Both the position numbers and the translations under genes were made by a program. DNA of 64,000 nt from Halichoerus grypus (lineage: Eukaryota; Chordata; Mammalia; Carnivora; Phocidae): the NCBI RefSeq assembly GCF_964656455.1, contig NC_135725.1:50847688-50911687 (forward strand). The letters run 5' to 3'. Shown here piece by piece: positions 1-10,946 of this stretch. Numbering within the stretch: position 1 is the stretch's first letter; each line of letters begins with the position of its first letter. The notes beneath the pieces are model-generated. The model had not been told where the DNA came from. It saw only the letters and a list, made by a program, of their open reading frames with translations, and searched no databases.

Positions 1-99
1 ATCCTGTCTTCCAAATCCATCCAGCTCAAATTTTGGGGAAGCTTTACATATAAAAGTTTGACAAAAAAACAAACAACAAAAACATCTTTCCTCTGCCTT

Positions 100-290
100 C
101 TCACAGGTGCTATATAGTTCCATCATGAAATGTGTCTCACAGTGATTATTATTTGTTCACTGCCTGCTAGGTTATACCATAAGCTCCTTGAAATAGAGGA
201 CAAGTGATTTAATTAACTTTATATTCCCAACATCTGACAAACATCAGCTACCACTCAGTAATTTGTGGAATTAAAGTAAGTAGTTGAGTA
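100..290 (+). repeat. Possible LINE-2 3' remnant
   Basis: The stretch contains a worn version of the LINE-2 tail pattern: 'taagctccttgaaatagagg', then a run about a date or place of storage ('ttatattcccaacatctgac'), then a weak match to the CTCAATAAATATTTG end. Orientation would be plus. Divergence is high and the assignment rests on word order only. Confidence 0.3.
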
Positions 291-299
291 ATGGGCATT

Positions 300-1790
300 C
301 AACTGATGCTAAGTATATAAACATTCTATTCTAATTCTCACAATATTAAAATTCAACACTTTATTGTTTAGAAATTTTAAAAATACCCTAACAGCAGTAT
401 TATTATATTGAGTGTTATCATGTGAGATATTTTATTCAGGGGAAGTGCTCTTCTGTAACAAACTGAATATTACAATAAAATTTAATTTCAAAAAAAATTC
501 TGCCACATCTTGAAAATTGCAACACTATATCTCCTTAAGATGCTTGTCCTATATCCATATCCTTATGGAGATATTGTTGGTGCTATTTAAGTTCCAAATC
601 ACCTGTAAGTTCCACCCAAGTGATTAATACATTTTTTTATACAGTAGTCCTAGAATCCACTGAGTGTGTTTACATACAATGGAATTGTAGTTTGAATGGA
701 CGGTGGGAAATGAACTTTAATGCTTCCCAGAAATTCACAGTTTCACAATAGCTAGCAAGAAAGATTAAAATGGACAAGTTTCTCACACTTCTAACTTTTA
801 CTTTTTTTGTTCTCCAAAATTCAAAAAAAAAAAAATACAATAATCTCAGTCTACAGGGACAAGTAGTATTTGGAGCTCCCACAGAGTACCGTGCCCAGAA
901 GTCTTCAAATCTCTTACTGAATTTCTGAACGTATACACAATGCATGGTGAATGCGCCATCTTTTTCCTTCCCCATTTTCTTGGTTCTTTCTTTTAATTCC
1001 CCTCAAAAGCATATAGAAGCAGATATCAGGGATTGAAGGAGGTAATGATCAGAATTGGTAACTGAAATGGGAAGCTCTGCCTATGATCCTAAGAATTGCT
1101 ATTTTCCCCCAGATAAACATTAACTGTAAGACACGGTGAGAGTCACAGATCCAGGGATGGACGATCCTTTTGAGGACAATAGAGAGAGAATGTGTATAAA
1201 TTTCCTGAGTGAGAAACCTTCCAGATGGAAGCCCTGAAAGTTAGTTTTTCCTGCTTAAAACACAGAGCTTCCTCAAGAGGAAGATAACACTTCCTTCCAT
1301 CGGATAGAGTAAGAGTTTTCAACAGAGTTATTCTAGAATTGGGAAACAAAACAAGTGCAAGGATTTTTTTTTTTACATGACATAGTTAGAAGAAGTCCCA
1401 ATGCTTTTACAGCTGGGGCAAAAAACTTGCACCAGAATATAACACGTACAGTACATCCAAGCACTCCACCCATCACAGGCAATAGCACAGAACTCAAAGA
1501 AAAGTCAACACAGGCCAGTGTATGAAACAAAGTAGAAGCAATCAAAGAGAACAAAGAAGTGACCCAATTCACCCCGCAGTCTTCTCATCAGAGTGGATAC
1601 TCATCTCTAATAGGGAACATTACTGATCAATATTCATACTTGAATATAATAAACACTTCATTGCGTACATGTTTAAGTTAATCAGTGACTGCATTTGTTT
1701 ACCCATTTTGAAAATGAGTTGTTTTTAGGCCACTTATTTGATTGAAAAGTTAAGATTAAAAACAAAAACCTCACATGTTCAAGTGTAACA
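300..1790. other. Unassigned sequence, no gene recognised
   Basis: I recognise no repeat family and no gene here. On the minus strand there are three short open frames (about 1333-1572, 1143-1349 and 670-975). The first encodes a hydrophobic 79-residue peptide with two membrane-like stretches. None has a recognisable domain, a clear splice context or a poly-A tail, and they lie in different frames. A decayed retrocopy is possible but unsupported. Confidence 0.4.
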
Positions 1791-1794
1791 TCAA

Positions 1795-2160
1795 CAATAG
1801 ATCATCCCTATAAGTCGATACAACTGAATACTAATCAATAATAAGATAGAACAAACTATAGTTATATAGAACAGAAAGGAGAAGGTTGACACACAGGTAT
1901 GTACTATATTATTTCATTTATATTAAGTTCCAAACTAATCTATAGTGATGCAGTGGAAGAATAAGGATAATGATCATCAGTGGGGGTGTGACTAAAAGAG
2001 GTTATGGAGAGAGGGGCCCCTCTGGATGCTGGTAATATCACTTACTGAACAAGGTGCTGGCTATAGGGAAGCAATCACTTTGGGAAATTCCATGCATCTA
2101 TATGGCTTCTTCATTTTTTTTTTTTTTTTTTTTTGGTTATCTATGTCATTCTTCCTTTGA
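1795..2160 (+). repeat. Ancient LINE-1 3' fragment
   Basis: The order of words follows an old mammalian LINE-1 3' end in sense: a decayed 'acaactgaatactaatcaataataa' segment, then the 'atttatattaagttcc' and 'aaactaatctatagtgatg' block, then 'cagtgggggtgtgac' and the 'ggggcccctctggatgctg' block. It ends in a T-rich tract (2114-2136) rather than a clean A-tail, so the true 3' end is probably lost or replaced. Confidence 0.5.
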
Positions 2161-2289
2161 AAGAGTTTAAAATAAACACACCAGCCATGATTACGGTATG
2201 TAGAAGAAATACATGATGCAATAGTTGTCAACAATTCTCACATTTGACATCCCAACTGGCATCTCCACTTCACACTTGATGCTTTGGCT

Positions 2290-2625
2290 CATTTGTTCTC
2301 CCAACCTGGATCACCAACCTTGACCTTCCCTGGGGGGTACCCTATTCAATCCACAAAACCCATTATGAGTGACTAACTGGTCTCTTTCTAAACTTCGGAG
2401 CTCCTCATCTAAACATCTTTGAACAACTCTAAAGTCGTTCTTTTTCTTTTTCTGCCTATTACAGTCTATGTGCTTGTTCTAATCTTTCTTTTAAACTTTA
2501 AGCTTCCTTGAGTCAGGGGCTATGCTGTAGCCATCTTTGTGTTTGATTGCTGAAGTACTTGACATAGTTCTTGGCCTATAATAAATGCTATATTCTGTAA
2601 ATATTTGTAGACTTGAATTGTTAGT
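2290..2625 (+). repeat. LINE-2 3' end
   Basis: The segment shows the typical LINE-2 tail: cysteine-poor ORF end sequence, 'cttccttgagtcaggggcta', 'tgaagtacttgacatagttc' and 'ataataaatgctatattctg'. The element is in the plus orientation and ends at the AATAAA-like 3' terminus. Mammalian LINE-2 has been inactive since before the eutherian radiation, which fits the divergence. Confidence 0.6.
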
Positions 2626-2639
2626 CATAGTCCATTTTT

Positions 2640-4270
2640 AACTATAATATCTTTATATTCCACACAACCTTCTAGGTCATCTTTGCAGTTCCTCAGAAGG
2701 TAATGATCTTTTCATTTATGGTAAAGGATAAGATTACTTTTGGCATTTCATCACAATATAACTGATAAGAACAAACTTTGATTGTTTAATATTTCAATCT
2801 GCCAGGATCTATCTAAAAGAAGGAAAAAATGTTCCTTTCTTCGGGGAGCAGATGTTTCAGGGAGACTAAATTGACACTTTATGCTTTTCTCTCATTTTTT
2901 TTCCTCCCTGATTGCTATTTTTCTTTCTTAGAGCTGGAAAGAAAAGGATTAGGAGCTAGTTCTAAGACTAGAAGGTGAAATCAAGGTGTATTCTCTGTGT
3001 TATTACACAAAATTGAGAAGGTATAACACATTTTCAAATCAGAAGGAGCTCTACCTACACTGGCTAATGAGGTAACATACTATAATGATTCACTTCAGGT
3101 CTGCATGGATAGAAGCCAGTTTTGTCTCTTGGTAGAAGGGCTCACCGACTTTTCATTTTTTATGTCCAGGGGGAGTGTTCATTCCCTCTGTGTTTGCCTT
3201 TTGTACCTTTATAGTCACTTAAGTCATGCAGATTGTTTTTTACATAACCTTCCCACCTGCCGCTTGTTTGGCATGTTATATCCTTAGAACAGCGAACTAG
3301 CAGTAAACAGGTCCTGAGGAGAAGCTTCCAGATTGCAGCAGTTTAAGTTCTGATGGGTTCCCTCCTGGCTAGGAGGGTATTTTCCCCAACACTGAAATAT
3401 CATTATTCTCTTGATACAAGTTTTGCTTCCTGCTTGTGACCCTGTTGCCTTGGGCTTTAAGAAATTAGTCTCCTTTAAATAATCCAAGAAAAAGAAAATA
3501 CCATCCAAGAGAAAGCACAGTTGCCAACTCAGTCTCTCTCATAGCTTGAAGCTGCACTAATTAGACATGGTTTTCTGTGGTTACAGATCTTCATCTGCCA
3601 TCTTGGCTGAAGGAAAAAAATACCATTTATCCATTTTACTCTCACAGATTTCTATGGACTTGCTTTTGCTCTTCAAATATGCATTATGGAGAATTCCATT
3701 AAAAATAACATTTATTTAAGATTGAGCCTGAGTAACTATAAAAAAAAAAAGTACTGATTATCTTGCAAAAGAATGTTTTAATGTAACATAACTAACCTAA
3801 CTAGAGGGAAAAAAAAGGGTCAGGAAAACAGGATTTCATTATAGCAGCAGATAAATATTTTTCATTAAACATTAAAAACAACATCTGTTACTTGCTTTAA
3901 CAGTGTGAAGATTTCACTTTATTAAGTTTGGGGTGGTTAATGACTTTAAAAGTAATTTGCAATTTAAGCATGTCTCTTTCTAGTGGCTAATTCATGACTA
4001 AGTCTTCAGTGTTAACTCTCAATTTTATTGATTTTATTAACGGTCTCTTTCAAGAAAAAGTGACAAAATGGTACATCATTCTTTTGAATTGTGAGAATAG
4101 GATGTGTGTTTTCTTGAAATATTTATGACTTTTCTCAGTGCTTCCCTTTCCTATATCTTCCACCTTTTTTTCAAGAAAAAGATATCTGGAGACTAAAAAA
4201 CAATTGATCCTGAAAAGAACCTCTCCTTTTCTCCTATATTATTACTCTTCAAATTGCCAGTTGATGGTAG
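2640..4270. other. Unassigned sequence
   Basis: No repeat family or gene is recognised. Short open frames at 3105-3287 (plus) and 3284-3508 (minus) have no recognisable domain. Two A-rich tracts occur near 3741-3750 and 3808-3817. Confidence 0.4.
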
Positions 4271-4274
4271 TCAG

Positions 4275-4790
4275 TACACTTCTTACCATGATGACTTTAT
4301 TCAGAGGCCACGCTTAGGCTTTCTCAGTTGTTTAGCAAATGCAGATCAAGGCAGGAAATTTCAGCCTCAAAGTGAGTGGAGTTGAGAATTACTTTTGCTG
4401 CAACAGACCCACTGGCTGGGTGAGATGATGAGAATTCAGAAGCCCTAGAGCCACAATATTTGCCTGTATTGGCTCAGCCTTCATACTTGGTTTCAGCTTC
4501 AGCTCCAGCTTCTTGCTGCCCACAGGAGCTGTGTTCTCAAATCCAACCTGATTAGCTGGTACTCATGGTATGTCCAACCCCCAAAAAGATGAAAATTGTC
4601 TTTCATGTCTTCAACCAATTTAAACCTGAAGTCAACAGAAGAGCAATGCCAGTCCAATTCAAATCCATGGTCATCATGGTCCTCAGGACCATATCGTACC
4701 CCTGATGACCTCACCTTGGTAGTCAACCTCTTCTCTCTCTGGCTTTCACCAGTCTCGGTGTCTTCCCTTTACCCACTGATATACGTCAGT
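4275..4790 (-). other. Exon-like or retrocopy-like segment, unidentified
   Basis: On the minus strand an open frame of 75 codons (4499-4726) extends upstream without a stop for some further codons and has a mixed, charged composition (for example a run of acidic residues with histidine, then tryptophan and tyrosine), unlike the low-complexity frames elsewhere. About 200 bases downstream is an AATAAA signal (complement of 4296-4301). There is no poly-A tract just beyond it and no matching splice sites that I can defend. A worn processed pseudogene or an unannotated terminal exon are both possible. I do not recognise the protein. Confidence 0.2.
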
Positions 4791-5084
4791 TAAGTCCCAA
4801 CAGGTTTGTAGTCTGCTAAAAGCATATTGGTAATTTAAAAAAGAAACTATCTAAAACAATCTCAGTATGTGTTTGACACCTCATATTTTGTTTGATAAAT
4901 TCATGGGGATTTTGTATTTGACTCTATAATAGAGGTGTTTCTTACCTTATAATATACAACATTTCCTCAAATTTTGAATAGGTTTTATGTTCCAGGGGGG
5001 GAAAGAACCCTCATGGTCATCCCACTATTTCAAGTACTCCAAGCACACCTTTGCACAGCCCTAGTTTAAGAGTCCAGGATCTGG

Positions 5085-5169
5085 AGAGTAGTGCTGAATT
5101 GCTGAATGATGACACCATACACATGAAACTAATACAATACCATATGTCAATTATACTTCAATTAAAAAA
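5085..5169 (+). repeat. LINE-1 3' tail fragment
   Basis: The words 'atgaaactaatacaatacc', 'tatgtcaattatacttcaat' and a short A-run match the last bases of carnivore LINE-1 3' UTRs; the rearranged LINE-1 at 56-61 kb ends with a similar pattern (61350-61420). It is only about 85 bases long, so it is a heavily 5'-truncated insertion. Confidence 0.55.
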
Positions 5170-5645
5170 CCCAGCTTTCTTGGGGTATAATTGAAGACAA
5201 CAACTTGCACATATTCAAAGTTCAAAATTTGATATATTTTAATGTCACATCGACACCTGTTAAACAATCGTCATAATCTACATAATATAATCCTTCATCC
5301 CCACGTTTTCATATGCACATTTGTAACTACTTTCTTCCACTAGTACCTGTTCCACACCCCCATTCTCATGTAACCATTGATCTGCTTCTGGTCATTATAG
5401 ACCAGAATTGCATTTTCTTGAGTTTTATATAAGTGGAATTATACAATATGCACTTTTGCGTGTGTCTGGCTTCTTTCACACAGCATGACTGTTTTGAGAG
5501 TGACCCATGTTGTAGCATATGTCAGTAACACCTCACTTTTTATTCTGAGTAGCACTCCACTCTATAGATAGAATAGGATTTGTTGTTTATTTATCTATTC
5601 ACCAATTGATGGGATTTTTGTATTGTTTAGAGTTTATGACTATTA

Positions 5646-6084
5646 CAGTAGTTCCCACTAATCCGTGGGAGGAGCAGACGATCCTCCCTCTGACATACAG
5701 TCAAAAGGCCAATGGTAGCCTGATGCTACAACACAATACCTACATCATTTACCTCACTTCATCTCATCACTTAGACATTCTATCATCTCATACCATCACA
5801 AGAAGAAGGGTGAATAAAATAAGATATAGTAAGATAGTGTAATAAGATTATATTTAGAGAGAGAGAGAATACATCACATAACTTCTATTATGGTATATTG
5901 TTATGAAATTGGTCTATTTTATGATTGTTAATATCTTCCTGTGCCTAATTTATAAGTTAAACTTTATCATAAGTAGGTATGAATAAGAAAAAACAAAGCA
6001 TATATAAGATTTGGTATGATTCATAGTTTCAGGCATCCACTGGGGACTTGGAACTCATGCCCTGTGGATAAGGGAGGACTACTG
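5646..6084. mobile_element. Tigger-type (TcMar) non-autonomous DNA transposon
   Basis: The left end (CAGTAGTTCCCACTAATCC) and the right end (complement CAGTAGTCCTCCCTTATCC) form terminal inverted repeats. The element is flanked on both sides by TA (5644-5645 and 6085-6086), the target duplication of Tc1/mariner elements. The interior holds known words of Tigger-derived MITEs ('gacatacagtcaaaaggcca', 'ctcacttcatctcatcactt', 'ttcaggcatccactgggga'). It is 439 bases long and encodes no transposase. The exact family name is not certain. Confidence 0.85.
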
Positions 6085-6135
6085 TACACATAAACCTTCC
6101 ATAACACACCAAATCTTATTGTAACATATGCTTTC

Positions 6136-6330
6136 TTTTTTTTTAAAGATTTTATTTATTTATTTGAGAGAGAGAGAATGAGAGAGAGCACATGAGAGGG
6201 GGGAGGGTCAGAGGGAGAAGCAGACTCCCTGCCGAGCAGGGAGCCCGATGCGGGACTCGATCTAGGGACTCCAGGATCATGACCTGAGCCGAAGGCAGTT
6301 GCTTAACCAACTGAGCCACCCAGGCGCCCC
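6136..6330 (-). mobile_element. Arctoid Can-SINE copy 1
   Basis: This is a full-length tRNA-derived SINE in antisense: TTTT-AAAGATTTTATTTATTTATT tail complement first, then the GA-rich microsatellite-like part, then the tRNA-like head ending AGCCACCCAGGCGCCCC. A perfect 16-base target duplication, TGTAACATATGCTTTC, lies at 6120-6135 and 6331-6346. The intact duplication and low divergence mark it as one of the younger insertions in the window. Confidence 0.95.
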
Positions 6331-6514
6331 TGTAACATATGCTTTCAATTATTTTGGATAAATAATTAGGAATGGAATGGCTGGGTCATATGACAGGTGT
6401 ATGTTTCACTTTTTAAAAAGTTGGAATACTGTTTTCAAAGTGCTCATATCATTTAACATTCCCACCAGCAGTGTATGAGAGTTCCAATTCCTCCACATCC
6501 TTGAAATTAAATTA

Positions 6515-6965
6515 TTGGCCTGAGTTCTCCTCTGGAGGCTCCGGGTACAAAATCTTCTTCCAAAATCATTCTTGTTATTGGCAGAATTTAGTTCCTTGTG
6601 GTTTTAGGACTGAGTTCTCATTTACTTGCTGGCTGTCGGCCAGGGAATGCTTTCAGCTCCTAGAGGCTACCTGTACTCCATGCTACATGGCCGCTTCATC
6701 TTTAAGCCAGCACTGATATGTTAGATCTTTCTTGTGCTTCAAATCTCTTTCTCTTTTGCAGTTGGAAAAGGCTCTCTTTCAAAAGCCTCATGTGATTAGG
6801 TCCAGGGCCACCTGAATAATCACCCCATCTTAAGGTTAATTATGCATATAACGTAACCTAATCAAGAGAATAAAATTTACCACATCCATTTCCCAGAGGC
6901 TTATTCAGGGTGGGCTCACCAGGTGTTGGGAAATCTTGGAGTTATGTTAGAATTCTGTCTATGAC
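6515..6965 (-). repeat. LTR-like repeat, probably MaLR/ERVL type, antisense
   Basis: The stretch carries words of a common mammalian LTR-like repeat in antisense: 'ggctgtcggccagggaatgc', 'ttcagctcctagaggctacc', 'catgtgattaggtccagggc' and 'ataatcaccccatcttaagg', ending 'agaattctgtctatgac'. I recall this block from old LTR annotation but cannot name the family with certainty, so class and strand are inference. Confidence 0.5.
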
Positions 6966-6969
6966 ATTA

Positions 6970-7560
6970 TTCAGATATGTCCTGCTCTCTTTCATTTACT
7001 TGGGGAATCCTATTATATGTATATTAGGCCTGTGACATTGTCCTACAGTTCACTCATTTCTGTTCATTTTCTCTCTGTGTTTCATTTTCAATTATTTTTA
7101 CTGCTCTACCTTTAAGTTAACTATTATTTTCTTCTACCATGTACAGTCTCCTGTTAATTCCACCCAGTGTATTTCTCACACATCATAATTTCATTTCTAC
7201 AAGTTTGACTGGGTTTTTAAATATCTTCCATATCTTTAATTTTTGGAATATATGGGATACAATTATAGTACCGTTTTAAAGTCTTGTCTGCTAATTCTAA
7301 CACCTGTGACAGTTCTGAGTTGGTTTGACTGATTATTTTCAACATTATATTTAGTATTTTCTTGCTACTTTGTCACCCTGGTAATTTCTGATTGGATGCC
7401 AAGCATTACAAATTTTACTTTGTTGGGCCTGGCTATTTTTATACTTTCACACATATTCTTGAGCTTTTTCTTTTTCTTTTTTCTTTTTTCTGGGACACAT
7501 TTAAGTTACTTAAAAACATTGGGCCTTGATTTTAAGATATTTTAGGCAAAATCAGAGTAA
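6970..7560 (-). repeat. Ancient LINE-1-like segment, antisense
   Basis: The words 'cttgagctttttcttt', 'tgggacacatttaagttact', 'gtcttgtctgctaattctaa' and 'tttctgattggatgccaagc' resemble the antisense of an old LINE-1 5' or inter-ORF region. A second stretch with related character lies at 62380-63330. Divergence is high. Confidence 0.45.
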
Positions 7561-7574
7561 TACTCACTCTAGAA

Positions 7575-7790
7575 CAAAAGGGGTGACACATATCACAAGT
7601 TCAATTTTAGATATGTTAAGTTTAAGGCGCTTATTAAGCATTCAAATGGAGATAGAATAGATAGCTCCCAGGTCTCAAAGAAGGAGCAGAAGTTTCTAGA
7701 TGGCGAATAGAGAAAGGACTATCACAAGAGGGGAGAACATTTGAAAAAGCATTGGAATATAAATGGCATCCAAAGTAGTCCTTTACTATT
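7575..7790 (-). repeat. LINE-2 internal fragment, antisense
   Basis: The pattern 'ttttagatatgttaagttta', 'gcattcaaatggagatagaa' and 'ggaatataaatggcatcc' follows the antisense of the LINE-2 interior. It is old and diverged. Confidence 0.45.
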
Positions 7791-8104
7791 TAATGTGTTT
7801 TGAGATGTTTGTTATCTTTACTACTTGAAAGAGCCACTCTAAGCACCACCAAGGGCTGCCTCCTAATCAGGAAATTCAGGTGAAAATCCTTTTCCTCCTA
7901 CAAGTTTTATCCGAGGTAGATAGAAAAAGCCAAAACACCACATTATGAAATCCTAAATTTTAGAAATGTTTTGTAATCTTGAAATGTGTCAATTAAAGTA
8001 ATCATGGTTTAATTCCTAATCCTATATTCCTATATTCATCATTTTGAAACTAGGGATCAATCAGAAATGTTCCAAATATCTTTACTGTTTTAACATTTGC
8101 TGTA

Positions 8105-8170
8105 AGATTTCCAGACAGTGCCTGATAGATGGCAAGCATTCAATGGATATTAGCAGATACAATTTGTATT
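8105..8170 (+). repeat. MIR or LINE-2 3' tail
   Basis: The words 'cagacagtgcctgatagatg' and 'gcattcaatggatattagc' match the shared CORE-type tail of MIR and LINE-2 (cagtgcctggcacatag, then a caataaat-like run). It is too short to decide between the two. Confidence 0.45.
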
Positions 8171-8174
8171 ATTT

Positions 8175-10012
8175 CAATATAAATCTCTTTTTACTTTTTT
8201 TTTTTTTAACTCTCTTTTCTGGTGCAATCTGAAGAGTGTCACAGGGGCACTGTGACTCATAGCTAGTGCTCTAAGTAATCTCTTAATCATTAGGTGTATG
8301 CATTTGCATGCCATAAAAAGTAGAGCATGATTAAATACATTGTTTATTACTCCAATACAGTGTTATTTTGAATAAATATGTCCTGCCCGTAAAGGTATTA
8401 TTAAACACTGTACTTTCTTCTTCCTGAAAGGTAAGAGATATTACCTGTCCAAACTCCCCTTGGATGGACTGAATCAGACACTCATAAGGAGAGCATAATG
8501 TTGAGACAAGGTTTGGAAGGCCAGAAATGTTAACTTGGTTGTCAGGTAGGTACGGGGATATCAACTGCAGGACTGGAAATGGAATATGAAGCCAGAAGGT
8601 TGAAGTCAAATAAAGACAGGTAATGAGTAGGAGATAAAGAGTAAAGCAGGACCCAAGTGAGACAATCAGGATTAGGTGTACTGACTGGATATTTCCCCAA
8701 CCTCCCCAGAACTCTGTCTTGATGACTGCTTTTCACTAAGTGCTTTTCTTAATTAAGATCTGGTGCACACTTTTTCTTCCACTTCTGTTTAATTCAGGTT
8801 TCAAACAATTCCTGAACAAGAATTCCATATTGCATTGCGCATTAGGACTCCTGAAATGGATTACACTTTCCTCTCCTTACTTTCCTTTTTCTGTGCAAAG
8901 CATAATTATTTTTTTCACATTGGGGCTCAAAATTTCAGAATTATAGTTAGCAATTTTCTTTCCATTAACTATACCTCCCCTTCTCACTCGATTTAAAATA
9001 ATTTTGGGTGAAATATATGAAAAGTATAATACAATACACCGAGGAGTGTATAAAACTTACGTATGTACACTTATGTTATTGAGGCACCAGAGTTAGGCTC
9101 TCAGATGGTCAAAGCAGTTTAGTGACCACCTACCATTAAAATTGTTCATGCCGAATAGCTTTTTCCATAAAGTGCTGTATATAAATCTGGGGTTTTGATT
9201 TGTTTATTTTCCAAATGCTTTAGCGGATTCAAAACTCTGTTCAAATTAATTTTTGTGGAAAAACTCTTGGCCTGATTGCAAATATCCTTGTGGGCTATCT
9301 CTGTGAAGAAGGGTGAATGCCATCTGTCTGAGCCAGAATCAAAGTTAGCCTCCTCGACATTGACAACAAAATGCAACTACTTGTTCAGCTTGTTTCTGAA
9401 GCACATGAATCAATGATCCAGCACTCAAGCACTGCTTTCAGAACAGAACTATGAATTAGCTATGATGCAGCGTTTTCTAAAGGCTGCCTAGAGCCTCTAA
9501 TACTTAGGAAGAGTAGTGTAATGGGTATGTTAACCTTTTATTTCTCTAGTTCAAGAAACTCTATCCTGACACTGAAGGACTCAGAAATAATGTGCCAGTA
9601 TAGTATTTTTTTTAACTCTTCTCAGGAATGTCTCTGTCCAGGAGAACATCAATTATTCCACTCAATGACCCAATGTAGCAGACACCATGCTGGGTGCTTT
9701 GGAGTATCAGATGAAAAAGAGGCATAAGACATTTACAACTGAATGTTGTGACTGCAACCGTTAGGGTTAATAGCAAAACTTTCCATATGTGGAATATTAA
9801 TATAACTTTTGGAATCACTGCTGAGGAAAAAGCACAATATCCCCTATTCTTATTTTTATCTCACCTACCTATTAATTCAATAAATATGTACTGATTGCCT
9901 TCCATGTACAAAAGAAATATGGTAAGGAACCAGGGACACTCAGTCCGTACTTCAAGCAAAAAAATGGACTAAGAAATCTCAGAAACATGGCAATTAAAGA
10001 TGTAGCCATATT
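8175..10012. other. Mostly unassigned; weak LINE-2 traces
   Basis: No gene is recognised. Two weak LINE-2 antisense traces occur at about 9650-9720 ('gtagcagacaccatgctggg') and 9868-9960 ('aattcaataaatatgtactg', 'gaaccagggacactcag'). Short open frames at 8331-8609, 8740-8946 and 9146-9376 have no recognisable domain. Confidence 0.35.
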
Positions 10013-10027
10013 AAAACCTTAAAATCA

Positions 10028-10238
10028 GAGCACCTGGGTGGCTCAGTCATTAAGCCTTTGGCTGCCTTCGGCTCGGGTCATGATTCCAGGGTCCTGGGAT
10101 CAAGCCCCGCATCGAGCTCCCTGCTCTGTGGGAAGCCTGTTTCTCTTTCTCCCGCTCCCCCTGCCTGTGTTCCCTCTCTTTCTGTGTCTCTCTCTGTCAA
10201 ATAAATAAATAGAATCTTTAAAAAAGAATAAAAAAAAT
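10028..10238 (+). mobile_element. Can-SINE copy 2
   Basis: The tRNA-like head (GAGCACCTGGGTGGCTCAG) is followed by the box-B-like 'gggatcaagcccc', the TC-rich middle and an A-rich tail with AAATAAATAAAT. A 15-base target duplication, AAAACCTTAAAATCA, is perfect at 10013-10027 and 10239-10253. The body is more diverged than copies 1 and 4, and the tail has grown irregularly. Confidence 0.93.
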
Positions 10239-10254
10239 AAAACCTTAAAATCAT

Positions 10255-10946
10255 TAAAATAAATGTAAAATGATCAGGTTCAGATAACGAAGCCTAAGGG
10301 AAAGAATGGGAAATTAATTATTCCTGAAAACTTAAGTCTATAGGAAGCCCCTCTTATTAAGGTCATAACTTACCTCAGCTTCTTGCTGTTAATATTTTTC
10401 ATATAAAGTCTAAAACATTCATATTAATCCTTCATGTTTTCCATGACAGAAAGTTTATTCCTCAAAATAAAACTGTTTACTTAAAAAAAAAAAAAAGTCA
10501 AAGAATGAGAAATCTTTTACTAATTCTATTTTTGGCTAAGTTGCCATGAAATGCAGAATGCATGCCATATAATTATCTCATTGGATCACATCTATTTCTA
10601 TTTTTTTTCTATTTTCTGTAATGATTTTGTTGTCCATTCTTATATTAAATTTTGCATTGTATGTGGTCAAAGACGATTTTTGGAAGTAGCAAAGAATGGC
10701 CAACTTAATTAAAAATATGCAAACAAATGGAAAATATATCCCACACGTTAGATGGAAATTCTCAATTGCATATTAAATGGAGTCATTTCTTATGGGCACA
10801 TACAATATTCCCACAGCTATCACATATATTCTTTGAGATCAAGCACCATCTTTTTTATATGTATATAGTGTGTATGGTGGGGATGGCTGTGAAAAATTCT
10901 CTTAGGATTCTTATCAGTTTTCTACTTTCTCTTTGATAACAGAATA
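10255..10946. other. Unassigned AT-rich sequence
   Basis: No repeat or gene is recognised. An A-run lies at 10482-10496 and a T-run near 10600-10608. Confidence 0.35.

Larger units (their letters stand above)
5170..6505 (-). mobile_element. Ancient LINE-1 3' part, antisense, split twice
   Basis: Read on the minus strand this is the 3' UTR and distal ORF2 of an old mammalian LINE-1. It shows 'ttcttggggtataattgaag' at the 3' end, then the 'gtaaccattgatctgcttctg' and 'agttttatataagtggaatt' blocks, and distal words such as 'ggaatggctgggtcatatga' and 'cattcccaccagcagtgtat' after the interruptions. The element is broken by a TA-flanked DNA transposon (5646-6084) and by a SINE (6136-6330). LINE-1 words resume on either side of each, so both inserted into a pre-existing LINE-1. 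Confidence 0.8.
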
